A DNA stretch of 64,000 nucleotides, taken from Streptomyces sp. NBC_01591 (lineage in GTDB: Bacteria > Actinomycetota > Actinomycetes > Streptomycetales > Streptomycetaceae). The stretch lies in assembly GCF_035918155.1 (NCBI RefSeq), contig NZ_CP109327.1, positions 7,192,001 through 7,256,000 of the forward strand. The letters are read 5' to 3'. The notes under the pieces were generated by a model that searched no databases, was not told where the DNA came from, and was given only the letters and a program-made list of their open reading frames with translations. The position numbers were made by a program, and so were the translations under genes. Below, in pieces: positions 50,845 through 60,500 of this stretch. How positions within the stretch are numbered: the first letter of the stretch is position 1; the number at the start of each line of letters is the position of its first letter.

Positions 50845-51686
50845 TCCGGAACCAGGGAGCACCGACCGAGACGCGGAACAGGTGGATCCGGGAGCCCGCC
50901 CCGCGCTCCGGCATGGGGCGCCCACGACTCCTCTGCTTTCCTTTCGCGGGCGGCGGCGCGACCGCCTTCCGCACCTGGCCGGCCCTGCTGGCGGACGTCG
51001 CAGACGTCCATGCCGTACGACTTCCGGGGCGTGAGGAGCGGCACCGGGAACCGTTGGCGACCGATATCGACGCGCTGGCCCGTGACGTCGCGGACGCGGT
51101 CTCCGACTGGTGCCTGCCTCCCTACGCCCTTTACGGGCACAGCATGGGTGCGCGACTCGCCCACCGGGTGGTGCACGCCCTGGCGGAGCGTGAGCTCCCC
51201 CTGCCGGGACTTCTCGTCGTCGCGGCGCACCGGGCACCGCATCAGCCAGCGCCGCCGCTGATGCACACCCTGTCTCGGGAGGAACTCATCTGCAAGATCG
51301 AGGAGTTCGGTGCCACGCCGCAGGAGTTGCTGGACAACCGGGAGATACTCGACCTCTTCCTGCCGGTGATCCGCGCGGACTTCGCTCTGAGCGAGACGGC
51401 CGAGGAGCACGCGCCCCGGCCCTTCAACGTGCCGATCCTCGCGCTCGGGGGAGAGGACGACGCGTCGGTCGGGATGACGGAGCTGAACGCCTGGTCTCTG
51501 CACACGACGGCGGCGTTCCGGATACGCCGGTTCTCCGGCGGGCACTTCTTCCAGTTCTCGAGCGAGGAGCAGCTGATGGAGCTCCTCCGGGACGAACTGG
51601 TCGGCCTCGCGCGTGGGGACGCCGGCGAGGCCGAGGATCCGGACGCGGGGCGCCCTCAGCGACCGGCGTGGTCGTCCACGAGCTGA
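50841..51686 (+). CDS. Type II thioesterase
   Basis: 281 aa alpha/beta hydrolase. It has LLCFPFAGGGATAFRTW at the start, the nucleophile Ser101 in YGHSMGARLAH, an Asp in LALGGEDDASV and the catalytic His in FSGGHFFQFS. This is the GrsT-like family that clears mis-primed carrier proteins in NRPS/PKS systems. Its ATG overlaps the NRPS stop (ATGA), so it is translationally coupled to that NRPS. The last ~20 residues overlap the 3' end of the convergent second thioesterase. Confidence 0.92.
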   Translation: MIRNQGAPTETRNRWIREPAPRSGMGRPRLLCFPFAGGGATAFRTWPALLADVADVHAVRLPGREERHREPLATDIDALARDVADAVSDWCLPPYALYGHSMGARLAHRVVHALAERELPLPGLLVVAAHRAPHQPAPPLMHTLSREELICKIEEFGATPQELLDNREILDLFLPVIRADFALSETAEEHAPRPFNVPILALGGEDDASVGMTELNAWSLHTTAAFRIRRFSGGHFFQFSSEEQLMELLRDELVGLARGDAGEAEDPDAGRPQRPAWSSTS

Positions 51687-52429
51687 CGCACGACAACGTC
51701 GACGAGCCCCGGCATGTCAGCGCCGAGGAGGAAGTGGCCACCGGGTACGGACCGGGTGGCAAGACCCCCTTCGGTGAAGGACGCCCACTCGTCCTCGCTC
51801 TCCTCAGCGAGGACGCGGTCGTCCTCGCCCCTGACGGCGAGGACCGGTGCCTCGATCCGGCCGAAGTCGTCCGACGTCCAGGTCTCGAACGCCTGGAAGT
51901 CTGCCCGGATCGCGTTCTCGGTGAGGCCGAAGATCGATTGCCCGAACTGTCCGTCGTTCATGGCGCCGGTGCCGACAAGCGAGGCGTACAGCTCGTCGGA
52001 CGACAGCTCGTGCGTGAGCCGTCCGTCCGCTACCCGGCCCGGCACCGGCGCGCTGGCCGTGACCAGCCGGACGACCTCGCATGTGCGGGCCTCCTCCAGA
52101 AGCTGCGCGACGCGGAAGGCCACCGGCCCACCGAAGCAGTGCCCGAACAAGGCCACGGGACCCGTGTGGCCCTCGAGTTCGGCGACGATGTGCCGGGCGA
52201 CGTCCTCCATCGATGTGAGCAGGGGCTCCCGCAGGCGGCTCTCCCGCCCGGGCAGCCGCACACCGACGACCGAGATCCAGTCGGGCACCAGCTCGCCCCA
52301 GCCCCGGAAGGGCGCGGCGCCGGCGCCGGCATGGGCGATGCACAGCAGCCGCAGCCGCCGGGGCCCGGGGGTCGGCGACCCGAAGTGGACCAGCACCGAG
52401 CGGGACCTGGGGGATCCGTGGGCCGTCAT
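51656..52429 (-). CDS. Thioesterase with cysteine nucleophile
   Basis: 257 aa from the ATG at 52429, which overlaps the upstream hydrolase stop (ATGA). It has the same family layout as the type II TE: LLCIAHAGAGAAPFRGWGEL, LPGRESRLREPL, an Asp in LAVRGEDDRVLAE and His in VPGGHFLLG. The elbow is FGHCFGGPVAF with Cys98 where most family members have Ser. TEs with a Cys nucleophile are known from some NRPS termination domains, where a reactive thioester favours aminolysis or strained-ring closure. It may be a product-releasing or cyclising enzyme and not an editing TE. Its 3' end overlaps the convergent TE by 31 nt. Confidence 0.85.
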   Translation of the reverse strand: MTAHGSPRSRSVLVHFGSPTPGPRRLRLLCIAHAGAGAAPFRGWGELVPDWISVVGVRLPGRESRLREPLLTSMEDVARHIVAELEGHTGPVALFGHCFGGPVAFRVAQLLEEARTCEVVRLVTASAPVPGRVADGRLTHELSSDELYASLVGTGAMNDGQFGQSIFGLTENAIRADFQAFETWTSDDFGRIEAPVLAVRGEDDRVLAEESEDEWASFTEGGLATRSVPGGHFLLGADMPGLVDVVVRQLVDDHAGR

Positions 52430-53493
52430 CGCACGAGTCCGTAGAGGTCCCGCACCACCCGGCTCTCGAGGCGGCCGGGCCCGAGTCCCTGGAACGACTT
52501 GTTGGTAGCCAGATGACACACCACGAGCCCGCGTTCCATGTCGCCCACGGCGATCCCGCAGTTGGTACCTGTGTGTCCCACGACGGGTGAGCCGGGAGGC
52601 GCGCCGAAGAGTATGGGGTCGACACAGGCTCCGAGTCCCCAGGAGACGTCCAGGCCGCCGAAGTAGCCATCCACCATTCCACTGCGGTGGGCGGTCGCGA
52701 TGGTCCTGACCGCCCCGGGCCTCAGCACCCGGTGGCCCTTCACCTCGCCGTCCTGGACCAGACATTCCAGCAGACGTGCCAGCTCGTGGGCGGGTCCGTG
52801 GGCGCCGACGCTCGGATGCCCGACCAGGAAGGAGAAGGGGACGAGATCGGGGGCGTCCTCACCCTCGACCGGATCCTTCTCCCAGCCGTAGAGGGGTAGT
52901 GGCACCACCTCGTCTGCGGTCCCCGGCTCGGGGGTGCCGAGCACCGTGTGACGCAGCCCGAGGGGCGACAGCAGGTCTCGGTGCACGTACTCCTCATACG
53001 GGACTCCCGACAGGCGGCCGACCCACTCGGCGACGGCGATCCAGGAACCGAACGGGCTGTACTGCGGGCGAGAGCCGGGCGGGGCGGAGAGGGAGGTCGC
53101 GCACAACGACGCGAGGGCTGTCTTGTGGTCGGTCGTGTGGAACGCCGCCTCGCTGTCGATCGCGTACGGCACTGTGTGCGACATCAGTTGGGCGATCGTC
53201 ACGTCGTGCTTGCCGTTCCGGCCGAACTCGGGAACGATTTCCGCGACGGGTGCGCCGGGGCTCATCCCGTGTTCGTCCAGCAGCTGGCTCACGGCCATCG
53301 CGCCGAGCAGCTTCGTCGAACAGATCCACGGGACGGCGTCGTTGCGGAGCAGGGGCGTCCCCGGGGATCCCTCCCCGAACGCCTCGTCGACGACTGTCTC
53401 GCCGTCCACCGAGGCGTAGAGCTGCACTCCCAGGTGGCGATCGTTTGAGATGGCCGACCGAATGCGGTCGATCGCACGGTCAACAGGATTCAT
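52426..53493 (-). CDS. Beta-lactamase-fold hydrolase (CubicO/EstB-like), Cys at nucleophile position
   Basis: 355 aa; ATG at 53493 follows GGGAGAT. The fold is that of class C beta-lactamase/DD-peptidase-like hydrolases. The first motif reads VPWICSTKLLG: the residue three before Lys61, normally the serine of SxxK, is Cys58. Later motifs are RPQYSPFGSW (the Tyr motif) and VGHTGTNCG (HTG in place of KTG). There is no signal peptide, so it is cytoplasmic. It lies between the ABC transporter genes and the second thioesterase, with 4-nt overlap to the latter. It may release, trim or transfer the product (amide or ester hydrolysis, transacylation). It could also be a self-resistance enzyme. Confidence 0.85.
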   Translation of the reverse strand: MNPVDRAIDRIRSAISNDRHLGVQLYASVDGETVVDEAFGEGSPGTPLLRNDAVPWICSTKLLGAMAVSQLLDEHGMSPGAPVAEIVPEFGRNGKHDVTIAQLMSHTVPYAIDSEAAFHTTDHKTALASLCATSLSAPPGSRPQYSPFGSWIAVAEWVGRLSGVPYEEYVHRDLLSPLGLRHTVLGTPEPGTADEVVPLPLYGWEKDPVEGEDAPDLVPFSFLVGHPSVGAHGPAHELARLLECLVQDGEVKGHRVLRPGAVRTIATAHRSGMVDGYFGGLDVSWGLGACVDPILFGAPPGSPVVGHTGTNCGIAVGDMERGLVVCHLATNKSFQGLGPGRLESRVVRDLYGLVR

Positions 53494-53531
53494 GTCATCT
53501 CCCGATAAGGAACGGTGGGCACCCGTGGGGG

Positions 53532-54335
53532 TCAAGCTGACAGCTCGATAGTTCCTCTGCGGCGCTCGCCCGTCACCGCCTGCTTGAGGAGGAGGATTCC
53601 GACTAGCAGCCAGAATCCACCCACAGCGATCTCCTGTCCGACGGACGACAGGACATCGGCAGGGCTGCCGGATTCCAGCACCATGCGCAGTGCGTCGAGT
53701 CCGTGGGTGAGCGGAAGGACTTGTGCGATCGCGCTCACCGGGCCGGGCCAGTAGTCCACGGGGACGTTCACTCCGCAGAACGTCATGAGGGACAGATAGG
53801 CGAGGTTCAGGGCGAGGAACTGCATTGAGGGAAAGCGCATGACGACAGCACCGATGGCGATTCCCAGCGCATAGGCCGAAGCCCCCGTCACGAGCATGAG
53901 GGCCGGTGTCACGAGAAGGTCGGGGAAGGGTAGGTGGAGTCCGAAGACGGCGGCCGCGACGAAGAGCACGGACGTACTGCTGACGATGCCGACGATCAGA
54001 CAGTAGATGCCGCGTCCGAGATAGGTGAGCGAATAGTCGGTGGGCGACGCCACCTGGAGGGCGAGTGTCCCCAGGGCACGTTCTCGTACCGTGCTGGTGA
54101 CGACGGCAAGGGCTTCGATGCACACGACCGCGGCGGCGTTTCCGATGACCATATACCGGATGCGCTCGGGCGACTGGACCAGCAGTCCGATGCTGCCGAA
54201 GAAGACGACCTGTGCCACCAGGCGGAGAAACCAGCCGAATACCCAGGCACGCCAGGTGTAGAAAGTAGTGAACTCGCGGAACCCGATACGCGCCGCGGTC
54301 GTGAAGACGCCGCACCACTCAGAAATCAGTCTCAT
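53532..54335 (-). CDS. ABC-2 type transporter permease (second subunit)
   Basis: 267 aa from the ATG at 54335. Five to six hydrophobic helices are visible (VFGWFLRLVAQVVFFGSIGL, YMVIGNAAAVVCIEALAVV, GIVSSTSVLFVAAAVFGLHL and others). A QVASPTDYSLTYLGRGIY coupling region is characteristic of ABC-2 permeases. It overlaps the upstream permease gene by 4 nt. With that permease and the ATPase it should form a DrrAB-like exporter for the cluster product, giving efflux and self-protection. Confidence 0.9.
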   Translation of the reverse strand: MRLISEWCGVFTTAARIGFREFTTFYTWRAWVFGWFLRLVAQVVFFGSIGLLVQSPERIRYMVIGNAAAVVCIEALAVVTSTVRERALGTLALQVASPTDYSLTYLGRGIYCLIVGIVSSTSVLFVAAAVFGLHLPFPDLLVTPALMLVTGASAYALGIAIGAVVMRFPSMQFLALNLAYLSLMTFCGVNVPVDYWPGPVSAIAQVLPLTHGLDALRMVLESGSPADVLSSVGQEIAVGGFWLLVGILLLKQAVTGERRRGTIELSA

Positions 54336-55099
54336 GCCGTCCCCGTGATTCCGTGGGCGCGAGCGCGGTGCATGAATCGGTTCACCACGAAGAATCCGAG
54401 ACCGAAGGAGACGCTTCCCAGCAGGCACAGGGCTCCCAGCCGCGGTCCGAAGTCCTCAACCGGTGCCGGATTCGTGGCCGAGCGCAGGAGGTCGGCGCTC
54501 CAGTAGAGGTAGACGAACCAGCTGACCGGTTTGATCCACAACGGCAGGAATGTCACCGGCACCAGGACGCCCCCCAGGACGTAGAACGGGTATCCGAGGG
54601 CGTTAGCGAAGCGGTGCGCCGATCGGGCGGTCACGAAGATTCCCGCCATGACCGTGGCCGTGCCTGCCGTGGCGAGTACGGTCGCCAACAGCGTCAGAAG
54701 GATGTGCCATGGGTGTGCGGTGGGCAGGGAGACGCCGAAGAACACGCGGGCGGTGAGTGCAGCCTCGACGAAAGCGAGGAGACCGGCCATGGAGACGACG
54801 ACAACCCGGCCCGTGAGCATGAGCGAGAGGTTCGCCGGCGACGCGGTGAAGAGTTCCAGCCTGCCTTCTTCGCGGTCGTGGTCGATGACCGAGCCGGCGA
54901 GATCGAGGGAGACCAGCCAGAGCGCCATCAGCGTAGGGGCGATGACCGCGTAGGGGGCGAGGTCCGTTCGGTCCGCCGCGTTCAACGAGGACAGGAAAAT
55001 GGCTGAGAAGAACGGGATCGTCGTGAAGACCATCAGGTGGCCCGGGTTTCTCCGGAAGAGGCGGAGCTGGATTTTTGTCCCCGCGAACAACTCGTTCAT
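54332..55099 (-). CDS. ABC-2 type transporter permease (first subunit)
   Basis: 255 aa with six predicted membrane segments (FTTIPFFSAIFLSS, YAVIAPTLMALWLVSLDLAG, WHILLTLLATVLATAGTATV, PFYVLGGVLVPVTFLPLWI, and others). The REEGRLELFTASPANLSLML cytosolic segment is the usual ABC-2 coupling site. It overlaps the ATPase gene by 4 nt upstream and the second permease by 4 nt downstream. Two different permeases with one ATPase make a heteromeric exporter. Confidence 0.9.
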   Translation of the reverse strand: MNELFAGTKIQLRLFRRNPGHLMVFTTIPFFSAIFLSSLNAADRTDLAPYAVIAPTLMALWLVSLDLAGSVIDHDREEGRLELFTASPANLSLMLTGRVVVVSMAGLLAFVEAALTARVFFGVSLPTAHPWHILLTLLATVLATAGTATVMAGIFVTARSAHRFANALGYPFYVLGGVLVPVTFLPLWIKPVSWFVYLYWSADLLRSATNPAPVEDFGPRLGALCLLGSVSFGLGFFVVNRFMHRARAHGITGTA

Positions 55100-56070
55100 A
55101 CCGAGAGGCCTCGGTCTCCCACCACGGCCACGTAGACGTCCTCCAGGCTTGGCAGACTCGTGCGGATCATGGTGACCCCGCTCGCGACAAGGAGCTCCAG
55201 GACCGGGCGTATGGCCCCAGGGGAATCCGTGTTGATCTGGATCCAGTCGTTCGGGTGCGTGTCGATCGAGGCGACGCCGTTGAGCAGACCGATCTTCTCG
55301 CGCAGCTCGGCCGGGACATGCTGCGCCTCCACCCGCTCGAATGCGGTGATCCACTGGCCGACGGTATCGGGACTGGCCGTGCCGACGACTCGGCCGCGGT
55401 CGATCAGGGTGATGCGATCGCAGACCGCCTCGGCCTCACGCATGTCGTGGGTGGTGATCAGGATCGTCCGGCCGTCCCTGTGCAGGTCGCCCACCAGCGT
55501 GCGGAACTCGCGTGCTGCCACGGGGTCCATGCCCACGGTCGGCTCGTCCAGGAAGATGACCTCGGGATCCCCCACCAGTCCCCGTGCCAGATGGAGGCGC
55601 TGCTTCATACCGCGCGACATGTGGTCCGCCGGTGTGTCCGCGTGCTCGCCCAGCCCGATGCGTTCCAGGAGTTCGCCGATGCGGGCCTCGCGGACTCGCT
55701 TGGGCAGGCCGTAAAGTGCCGCCCAGTAGTCCAGGTTCTCACGGGCGGTGAGTCGGCCATAGAGCCCGCGCTCTCCGCCGAAGACGATCCCGATCCGACG
55801 GCGGACCGCCGCGGCGTCGGTGGTGACGTCGCGGCCCAGCACCCGGGCTTGCCCGGAGGTTGGCAGCAGCACCGTCGACAGGATTTTGATGAGGGTGCTT
55901 TTTCCGGCTCCGTTGGGACCCAGGATTCCCCGAACCTCGCCGGGTTCTATCTCCAGGTCAATGCAGTGCAGTGCCGTGGAGGACTTCTTCTCCGAGGAGC
56001 GGAACAGACTGGTCCGGGTTCTTCCGGTGTAGGTCCGGGTTAATTCCCGCACGGCGATGGCGTGCTTCAT
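55096..56070 (-). CDS. ABC transporter ATP-binding protein
   Basis: 324 aa. Walker A is GPNGAGKSTLIKIL, the signature is MSRGMKQRLHLARGL, Walker B is VIFLDEPTVGMDP, and the switch His is in ITTHDMREAEAVCD. All are intact. The C-terminal extension (~230-324) is of the DrrA/NatA type. It energises the two ABC-2 permeases encoded directly downstream. Start and stop overlap neighbours by 4 nt, so subunits are made in concert. Likely role: export of the NRPS/PKS product. Confidence 0.95.
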   Translation of the reverse strand: MKHAIAVRELTRTYTGRTRTSLFRSSEKKSSTALHCIDLEIEPGEVRGILGPNGAGKSTLIKILSTVLLPTSGQARVLGRDVTTDAAAVRRRIGIVFGGERGLYGRLTARENLDYWAALYGLPKRVREARIGELLERIGLGEHADTPADHMSRGMKQRLHLARGLVGDPEVIFLDEPTVGMDPVAAREFRTLVGDLHRDGRTILITTHDMREAEAVCDRITLIDRGRVVGTASPDTVGQWITAFERVEAQHVPAELREKIGLLNGVASIDTHPNDWIQINTDSPGAIRPVLELLVASGVTMIRTSLPSLEDVYVAVVGDRGLSV

Positions 56071-56324
56071 GTCCGGTCTCCTCCGCCAGGTGGCTGTGCT
56101 ATGGCCGCGACGAGCAACCCGATCTCAGGTCTTTCGAATACGGTCCGCATAGTCACCGGCACACCGAAAGTCGCTTCTATCCAGGTGCTGAGCAGAGCCG
56201 CGTTCGCCGATGTGAGGCCGAGATCGAACAAGTCGTCGTCCTCTCCGGCCGACGTCCCCGTCAGGGATTCCACCTGCTTCGTGACGAGTCGTCGTATTTC
56301 CACCTCGTCGAATTCAGGCTGCAT
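56067..56324 (-). CDS. Free-standing acyl/peptidyl carrier protein
   Basis: 85 aa of helical carrier type. The phosphopantetheine site is DLFDLGLTSANAALL, with Ser in LTS, a variant of the usual DSL. FGVPVTMRTVFERPEIGLLVAAI is a typical helix 3-4 end. It is the first gene of a six-gene minus-strand operon (carrier, ATPase, two permeases, hydrolase, thioesterase) in which most junctions overlap by 4 nt. A discrete carrier grouped with export and release genes may hold the building block or intermediate handled by the Cys-TE or hydrolase. Confidence 0.85.
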   Translation of the reverse strand: MQPEFDEVEIRRLVTKQVESLTGTSAGEDDDLFDLGLTSANAALLSTWIEATFGVPVTMRTVFERPEIGLLVAAIAQPPGGGDRT

Positions 56325-56609
56325 CGATCCAGGAGATCATGATCGGCTCGGGGGGGTCAAGAGCCGTTCGGCAAGGGCCGGTCTTCAACGCCGCGATGAT
56401 GCTGATGAAGCCCAGTAGGTCCGTCTTGTCGTGGTTCTCCGAGGTGATCAGGATCTCTCTTCCAATAGCGCTGGACTACGGCGGTCCCGGCTGCGTACGT
56501 TGGCTCCGGGGCTTGATCGTCTAGTGCCCCGGCACTCCCGTCCGAATGTGTGAGACGGGCGACGACGTATGTGCTTGCCGATGTCTCCGGATACCGTGGC
56601 GGGATTGTT
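56325..56609. other. Divergent intergenic region
   Basis: 285 bp between the minus-strand carrier/exporter operon and the plus-strand SDR-PKS-LanB genes. It must hold both promoters. I saw no clear operator or -35/-10 pair. Confidence 0.4.
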
Positions 56610-57428
56610 GTGACTCACTTCAGGCGAGATCTCTACAGTGGCCGTGTCGTGGTCATCACGGGCGGCGCCACGGGAATCGGGTTCGGCATGGCCCGCGAGT
56701 TCGGGCTGCACGGCGCCCATGTCGTACTGGCCTCGCGTAGCGAGGAACGCCTGGAGGCTGCGCGGAACCGGCTCGAGGGGCTCGGCGTGAGCTGTGCCGT
56801 CGTGCGCTGCGACGTACGCGACGAGGACGCCGTGGCGCGGATGGTGGAAGAGACGCTCACTGAGTCCGGCGGCATCGACGTGCTCGTCAACAACGCCGCG
56901 GGCAACTTCTATTCGCCGGCCGAGACCATGTCCAGCCGGTCGTTCCGCACCGTCATCGACATCGACCTGCTCGGTACGTTCCTCTGCACCCGTGCCGTGG
57001 TTCCGCATATGATCGAGCAGCGTGCGGGAGCGGTGCTCAACATCGTGATGACGGACCCGCACCGAGGGAGCGCCCACTTCTCCCACGCCGCGGCCGCCAA
57101 GTCCGGAGTCCTTGCGCTCACCACGAGTTGGGCGCGGGAGTGGGGTCGCTACAACATCAGGGTGAACGCGCTCGCTCCAGGCCCGACGCCCTCGAAGGCG
57201 GCCGTCAACAACATGGCGGTGGGCCGGCCGGGTGTGCCGCCGTCGTTTGAGAAGCACCGTGGCCGCATCCCGCTGGGCCGCCTGGGGGAGCCGCAGGACT
57301 CCGCCCTCGCTGCCCTGTTCCTCTGTTCTGACGCCGCCTCCTACATCACGGGCGTGAATCTTGCCGTCGACGGCGGCATCTCTCTCCCCGTCATGACTAC
57401 CGAGATCGAGGATCTCGCGACGGAGTGA
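56610..57428 (+). CDS. SDR-family oxidoreductase (dienoyl-CoA-reductase-like)
   Basis: About 272 aa from the GTG at 56610 (VTHFRRDLYSGRVVVITGGA); an upstream GTG at 56550 adds 20 unlikely residues. The NADP loop is TGGATGIGFG and the NNAAGNF block is present. At the active site, where classical SDRs have YxxxK, the text is HFSHAAAAKSGVLAL: Lys is kept but Tyr is not. This pattern occurs in 2,4-dienoyl-CoA reductase-like SDRs. The C-terminus GVNLAVDGGISLP is standard. It is 88 bp before the PKS gene and in line with it, and probably reduces an unsaturated acyl intermediate. Confidence 0.85.
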   Translation: MTHFRRDLYSGRVVVITGGATGIGFGMAREFGLHGAHVVLASRSEERLEAARNRLEGLGVSCAVVRCDVRDEDAVARMVEETLTESGGIDVLVNNAAGNFYSPAETMSSRSFRTVIDIDLLGTFLCTRAVVPHMIEQRAGAVLNIVMTDPHRGSAHFSHAAAAKSGVLALTTSWAREWGRYNIRVNALAPGPTPSKAAVNNMAVGRPGVPPSFEKHRGRIPLGRLGEPQDSALAALFLCSDAASYITGVNLAVDGGISLPVMTTEIEDLATE

Positions 57429-57516
57429 CGCTCAGGGGCGACAGGTAGCGGCGACGCCGTGCCGATGTGCGGTAGCAGGACGAACCAAGCGCTATGCAAA
57501 GGGATTTGACTGTTAC

Positions 57517-60500
57517 ATGATTGCTGACGAAGACGATCGCATAGCAGTGATCGGCCTGGCTGGCCGATTCCCCGGGGCGCCCGACGCGGCGGCCTACTGG
57601 GCGAACCTGACAGCCGGAGAGGTGAGCCTCTCACGCCTGACCGACGAGGGATTGCGGCGGGCCGGTGTGCCGGAGTCGAGCATTCAGGACCCGTCGTACG
57701 TCAAGTACGCCCCCCTGCTGGAGGACGCGGGCGACTTCGACGCACGCCTCTTCGGGTTCACCCCGCGCGAGGCCGAGTTGAGGGACCCTCAGCAACGGAT
57801 CTTCCTTGAGGTCGCCTACGCCGCTCTCGAGGACGCGGGCGTCGACCCCCGGCGCACGGAGTCATCTGTCGGCGTCTTCGCGGGGGGCGTAACCAACCGT
57901 TACGCGGACCTGAACGTGCGGCGCAACGCCAAAGCCGTGCAGACGTACGGCGAGATCGGGATCCAGGCTGGCAACCACAACGACTACATCTCCACCATCG
58001 TCGCCTACAAATTGGACCTTCGAGGCCCGGCGTTCACCGTGGCCACGGCGTGCTCCACCTCGCTCCTGGCGGTGCACCTCGCCTGCCAGACCCTCCGGAA
58101 CGGCGAGTGTGACGTGGCCCTGGCCGGTGGCGTGCAGTTGGAGATGCCGTACGGCGCCGGGCACCGCTGGGTCAAGGGCGGCATCTTCTCGCGCGACGGT
58201 CGCTGCAGGCCGTTCGACGCGGATGCCGACGGCACGATCTTCGGCAGCGGTGCCGGCGCGGTCGTCCTCAAACCCCTCGCGGACGCCCAGCGGGACGGGG
58301 ACCGTGTCCTCGTCGTCATCCGCGGATCCGCCGTCAACAACGACGGCAATCGCAAGGCCGGTTTCACCGCCCCCAGTGTGGAGGGCCAGTTCGCCGCGAT
58401 CTTCGAGGCATTGACCGTCTCCGGCGTGGATCCGGCACACATCGGCTATGTGGAGGGGCATGGGACCGGCACCTCGATCGGCGACCCCATCGAGGTGCAG
58501 GCGCTCACCAAGGCATATCGGGAGTTCACCGACCAGCGCGGCTACAGTCTGCTCTCCTCGGCCAAGGGCAACGTCGGCCATCTCGGCCCCGCCTCCGGTA
58601 TCACCGGCCTGATCAAGGCCGTCCTCGCAGTCGAGAAGGGGCTGATCCCGGGCACCGCGAACTTCACCACTCCCAATCCCCTGATGGAGATCGACGCCAC
58701 CCCCTTCGTGGTCACTGCGGACACCGTTCCCTGGCCGGTCTCGGGACCGCGCTATGCAGGCGTCAGCTCGTTCGGTATCGGCGGCACCAACGTACACATG
58801 ATCATCGAGGGGCCTCCTGCGGCCCAGCGCACCACCACTCCCTCCCGCCCCGCCCTCGTCCTGCCGCTGGCGGCCGCTTCGCAGGCCTCACTCGCCGAGT
58901 CCGCGCGCCGGATCAGCGAGCACCTCGTCACTGCCGGAGACGACGTTGCCGACGTCGCCCACGCGCTCCGGCGCCGGCCGCTCCACCACACGCACCGGCT
59001 GGCCGTCGTCGGTGACGATCCGACCGAAACGGCGGAAGCCCTCGCCGAGCTGGCCGAACGCCCCGCAGAAGCACCGAAGAAGGCCGGCCCGGTCGTATTC
59101 GTCTTCCCCGGACAGGGAGCCCAGTACCCGGGCATGGCTGCGGAGTTGCACGCGAGCGAACCGGTCTTCCGTGAGGCGTTCGAGGAGTGCCTCACGGCCG
59201 TCGGCGCACCGGTCGCGGACGTCCTGCGCACCTGCCTGCTCGCATCCGACCCGGACACGGCGGCTCTCGACCGGGAGCGGCTGCGTGCCACCGACATCGC
59301 CCAGCCGGCCCTGTTCGCCGTCGAGTGGGCCCTGACCCGGCTGTGGGCCTCCTGGGATGTCCGGCCCGACGCGTTGATCGGTCACAGCATCGGCGAGCTC
59401 GTTGCGGCGACCGTCTCAGGGGTGTTCGACCTCGCCTCGGCGGCACGGCTCGTCGTGCGCCGGGGCAAACTGCTCGCCCGGTCTCCGCACGGCCGCATGG
59501 TCGCGGTGTCGATGTCCCGGACGCAGGCGGAGACCTTCCTCGCCCAGCACCCCGAGGTATGGATCAGCGCGGAGAACGGCCCCAGAGCCTGTGTGCTCTC
59601 CGGGACGCCGGACGCGGTCGGCAAGGCCGTGGACGAGCTCGCGGCCCGAGGACAGCGGTCCGTGGGACTCGAGGTCAACCACGCCTTCCACACCCCGCTC
59701 ACCAAGGACGCGGCGGATGAGCTCGCCCGCTTCGTCGCCACCCTTCCCCTCGGACGCCCCGCCGTCCCCTGGGTCTCGAACGTCACCGGACAGTGGATCA
59801 GCGACGAGGACGCCGCGGACCCCGCCTACTGGGGCCGGCAGATGTCCATGCCGGTCCGTTTCAGCGAAGCGGTGGAAGCGGCCGCGGAACTCGGCCGGCC
59901 GCTGCTCCTGGAGGTCGGCCCGGGACAGCTCACGCCGCTCGTACGACGCCAGGTGACGGGCTCCCGCGGTGGTCAGGCGATTGCTTCGCTGCCTACCGGC
60001 AAGGAGTCGGCCGGCGCTCTCAAGACCCTCTACCGCGCTGTGGCGAACCTCTGGCAGGCGGGCGTCGACGTCGACTGGGCGCGGCTCACCCGGGACGAAC
60101 GGCGAGGGGACGTCACCCTCCCCGGATACGTCTTCGACCGGCAGACCTATTGGATCCACCCCGACCCCGAGGACCCGCGCGGAACCTCCGACACCACACC
60201 GGCCGCACACACGGACGAGGCTGAGGACGGAACCGTCGACGACCGCGTCACTGTCCCGACCTGGATGGAAGCGCCCCCGTCAGTGCAGGGCTCCGACGCG
60301 GTAGCCGGCCGCGACTGGCTCGTCCTCTCCGACGAGGCCGTGCCGCGCTTCACCGAGCGCCTCCGCGCGGAGGGAGCGGCGCACGTCACCGTGGAGGGCC
60401 TGGACGGGCGGTCACCCGGCGGCCTGCCCGCCGCCGTCCGAGAGCGTCTCCGCGGGGGCACCGAGCCGCTGGAGATCCTGCACCTCTGGGCGTTCGGGGC

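Noticed and set aside
54353..56043. Plus-strand frames opposite the ABC permease and ATPase genes
   Set aside because: They lack motifs, while the minus strand has Walker A/B, signature and membrane helices.
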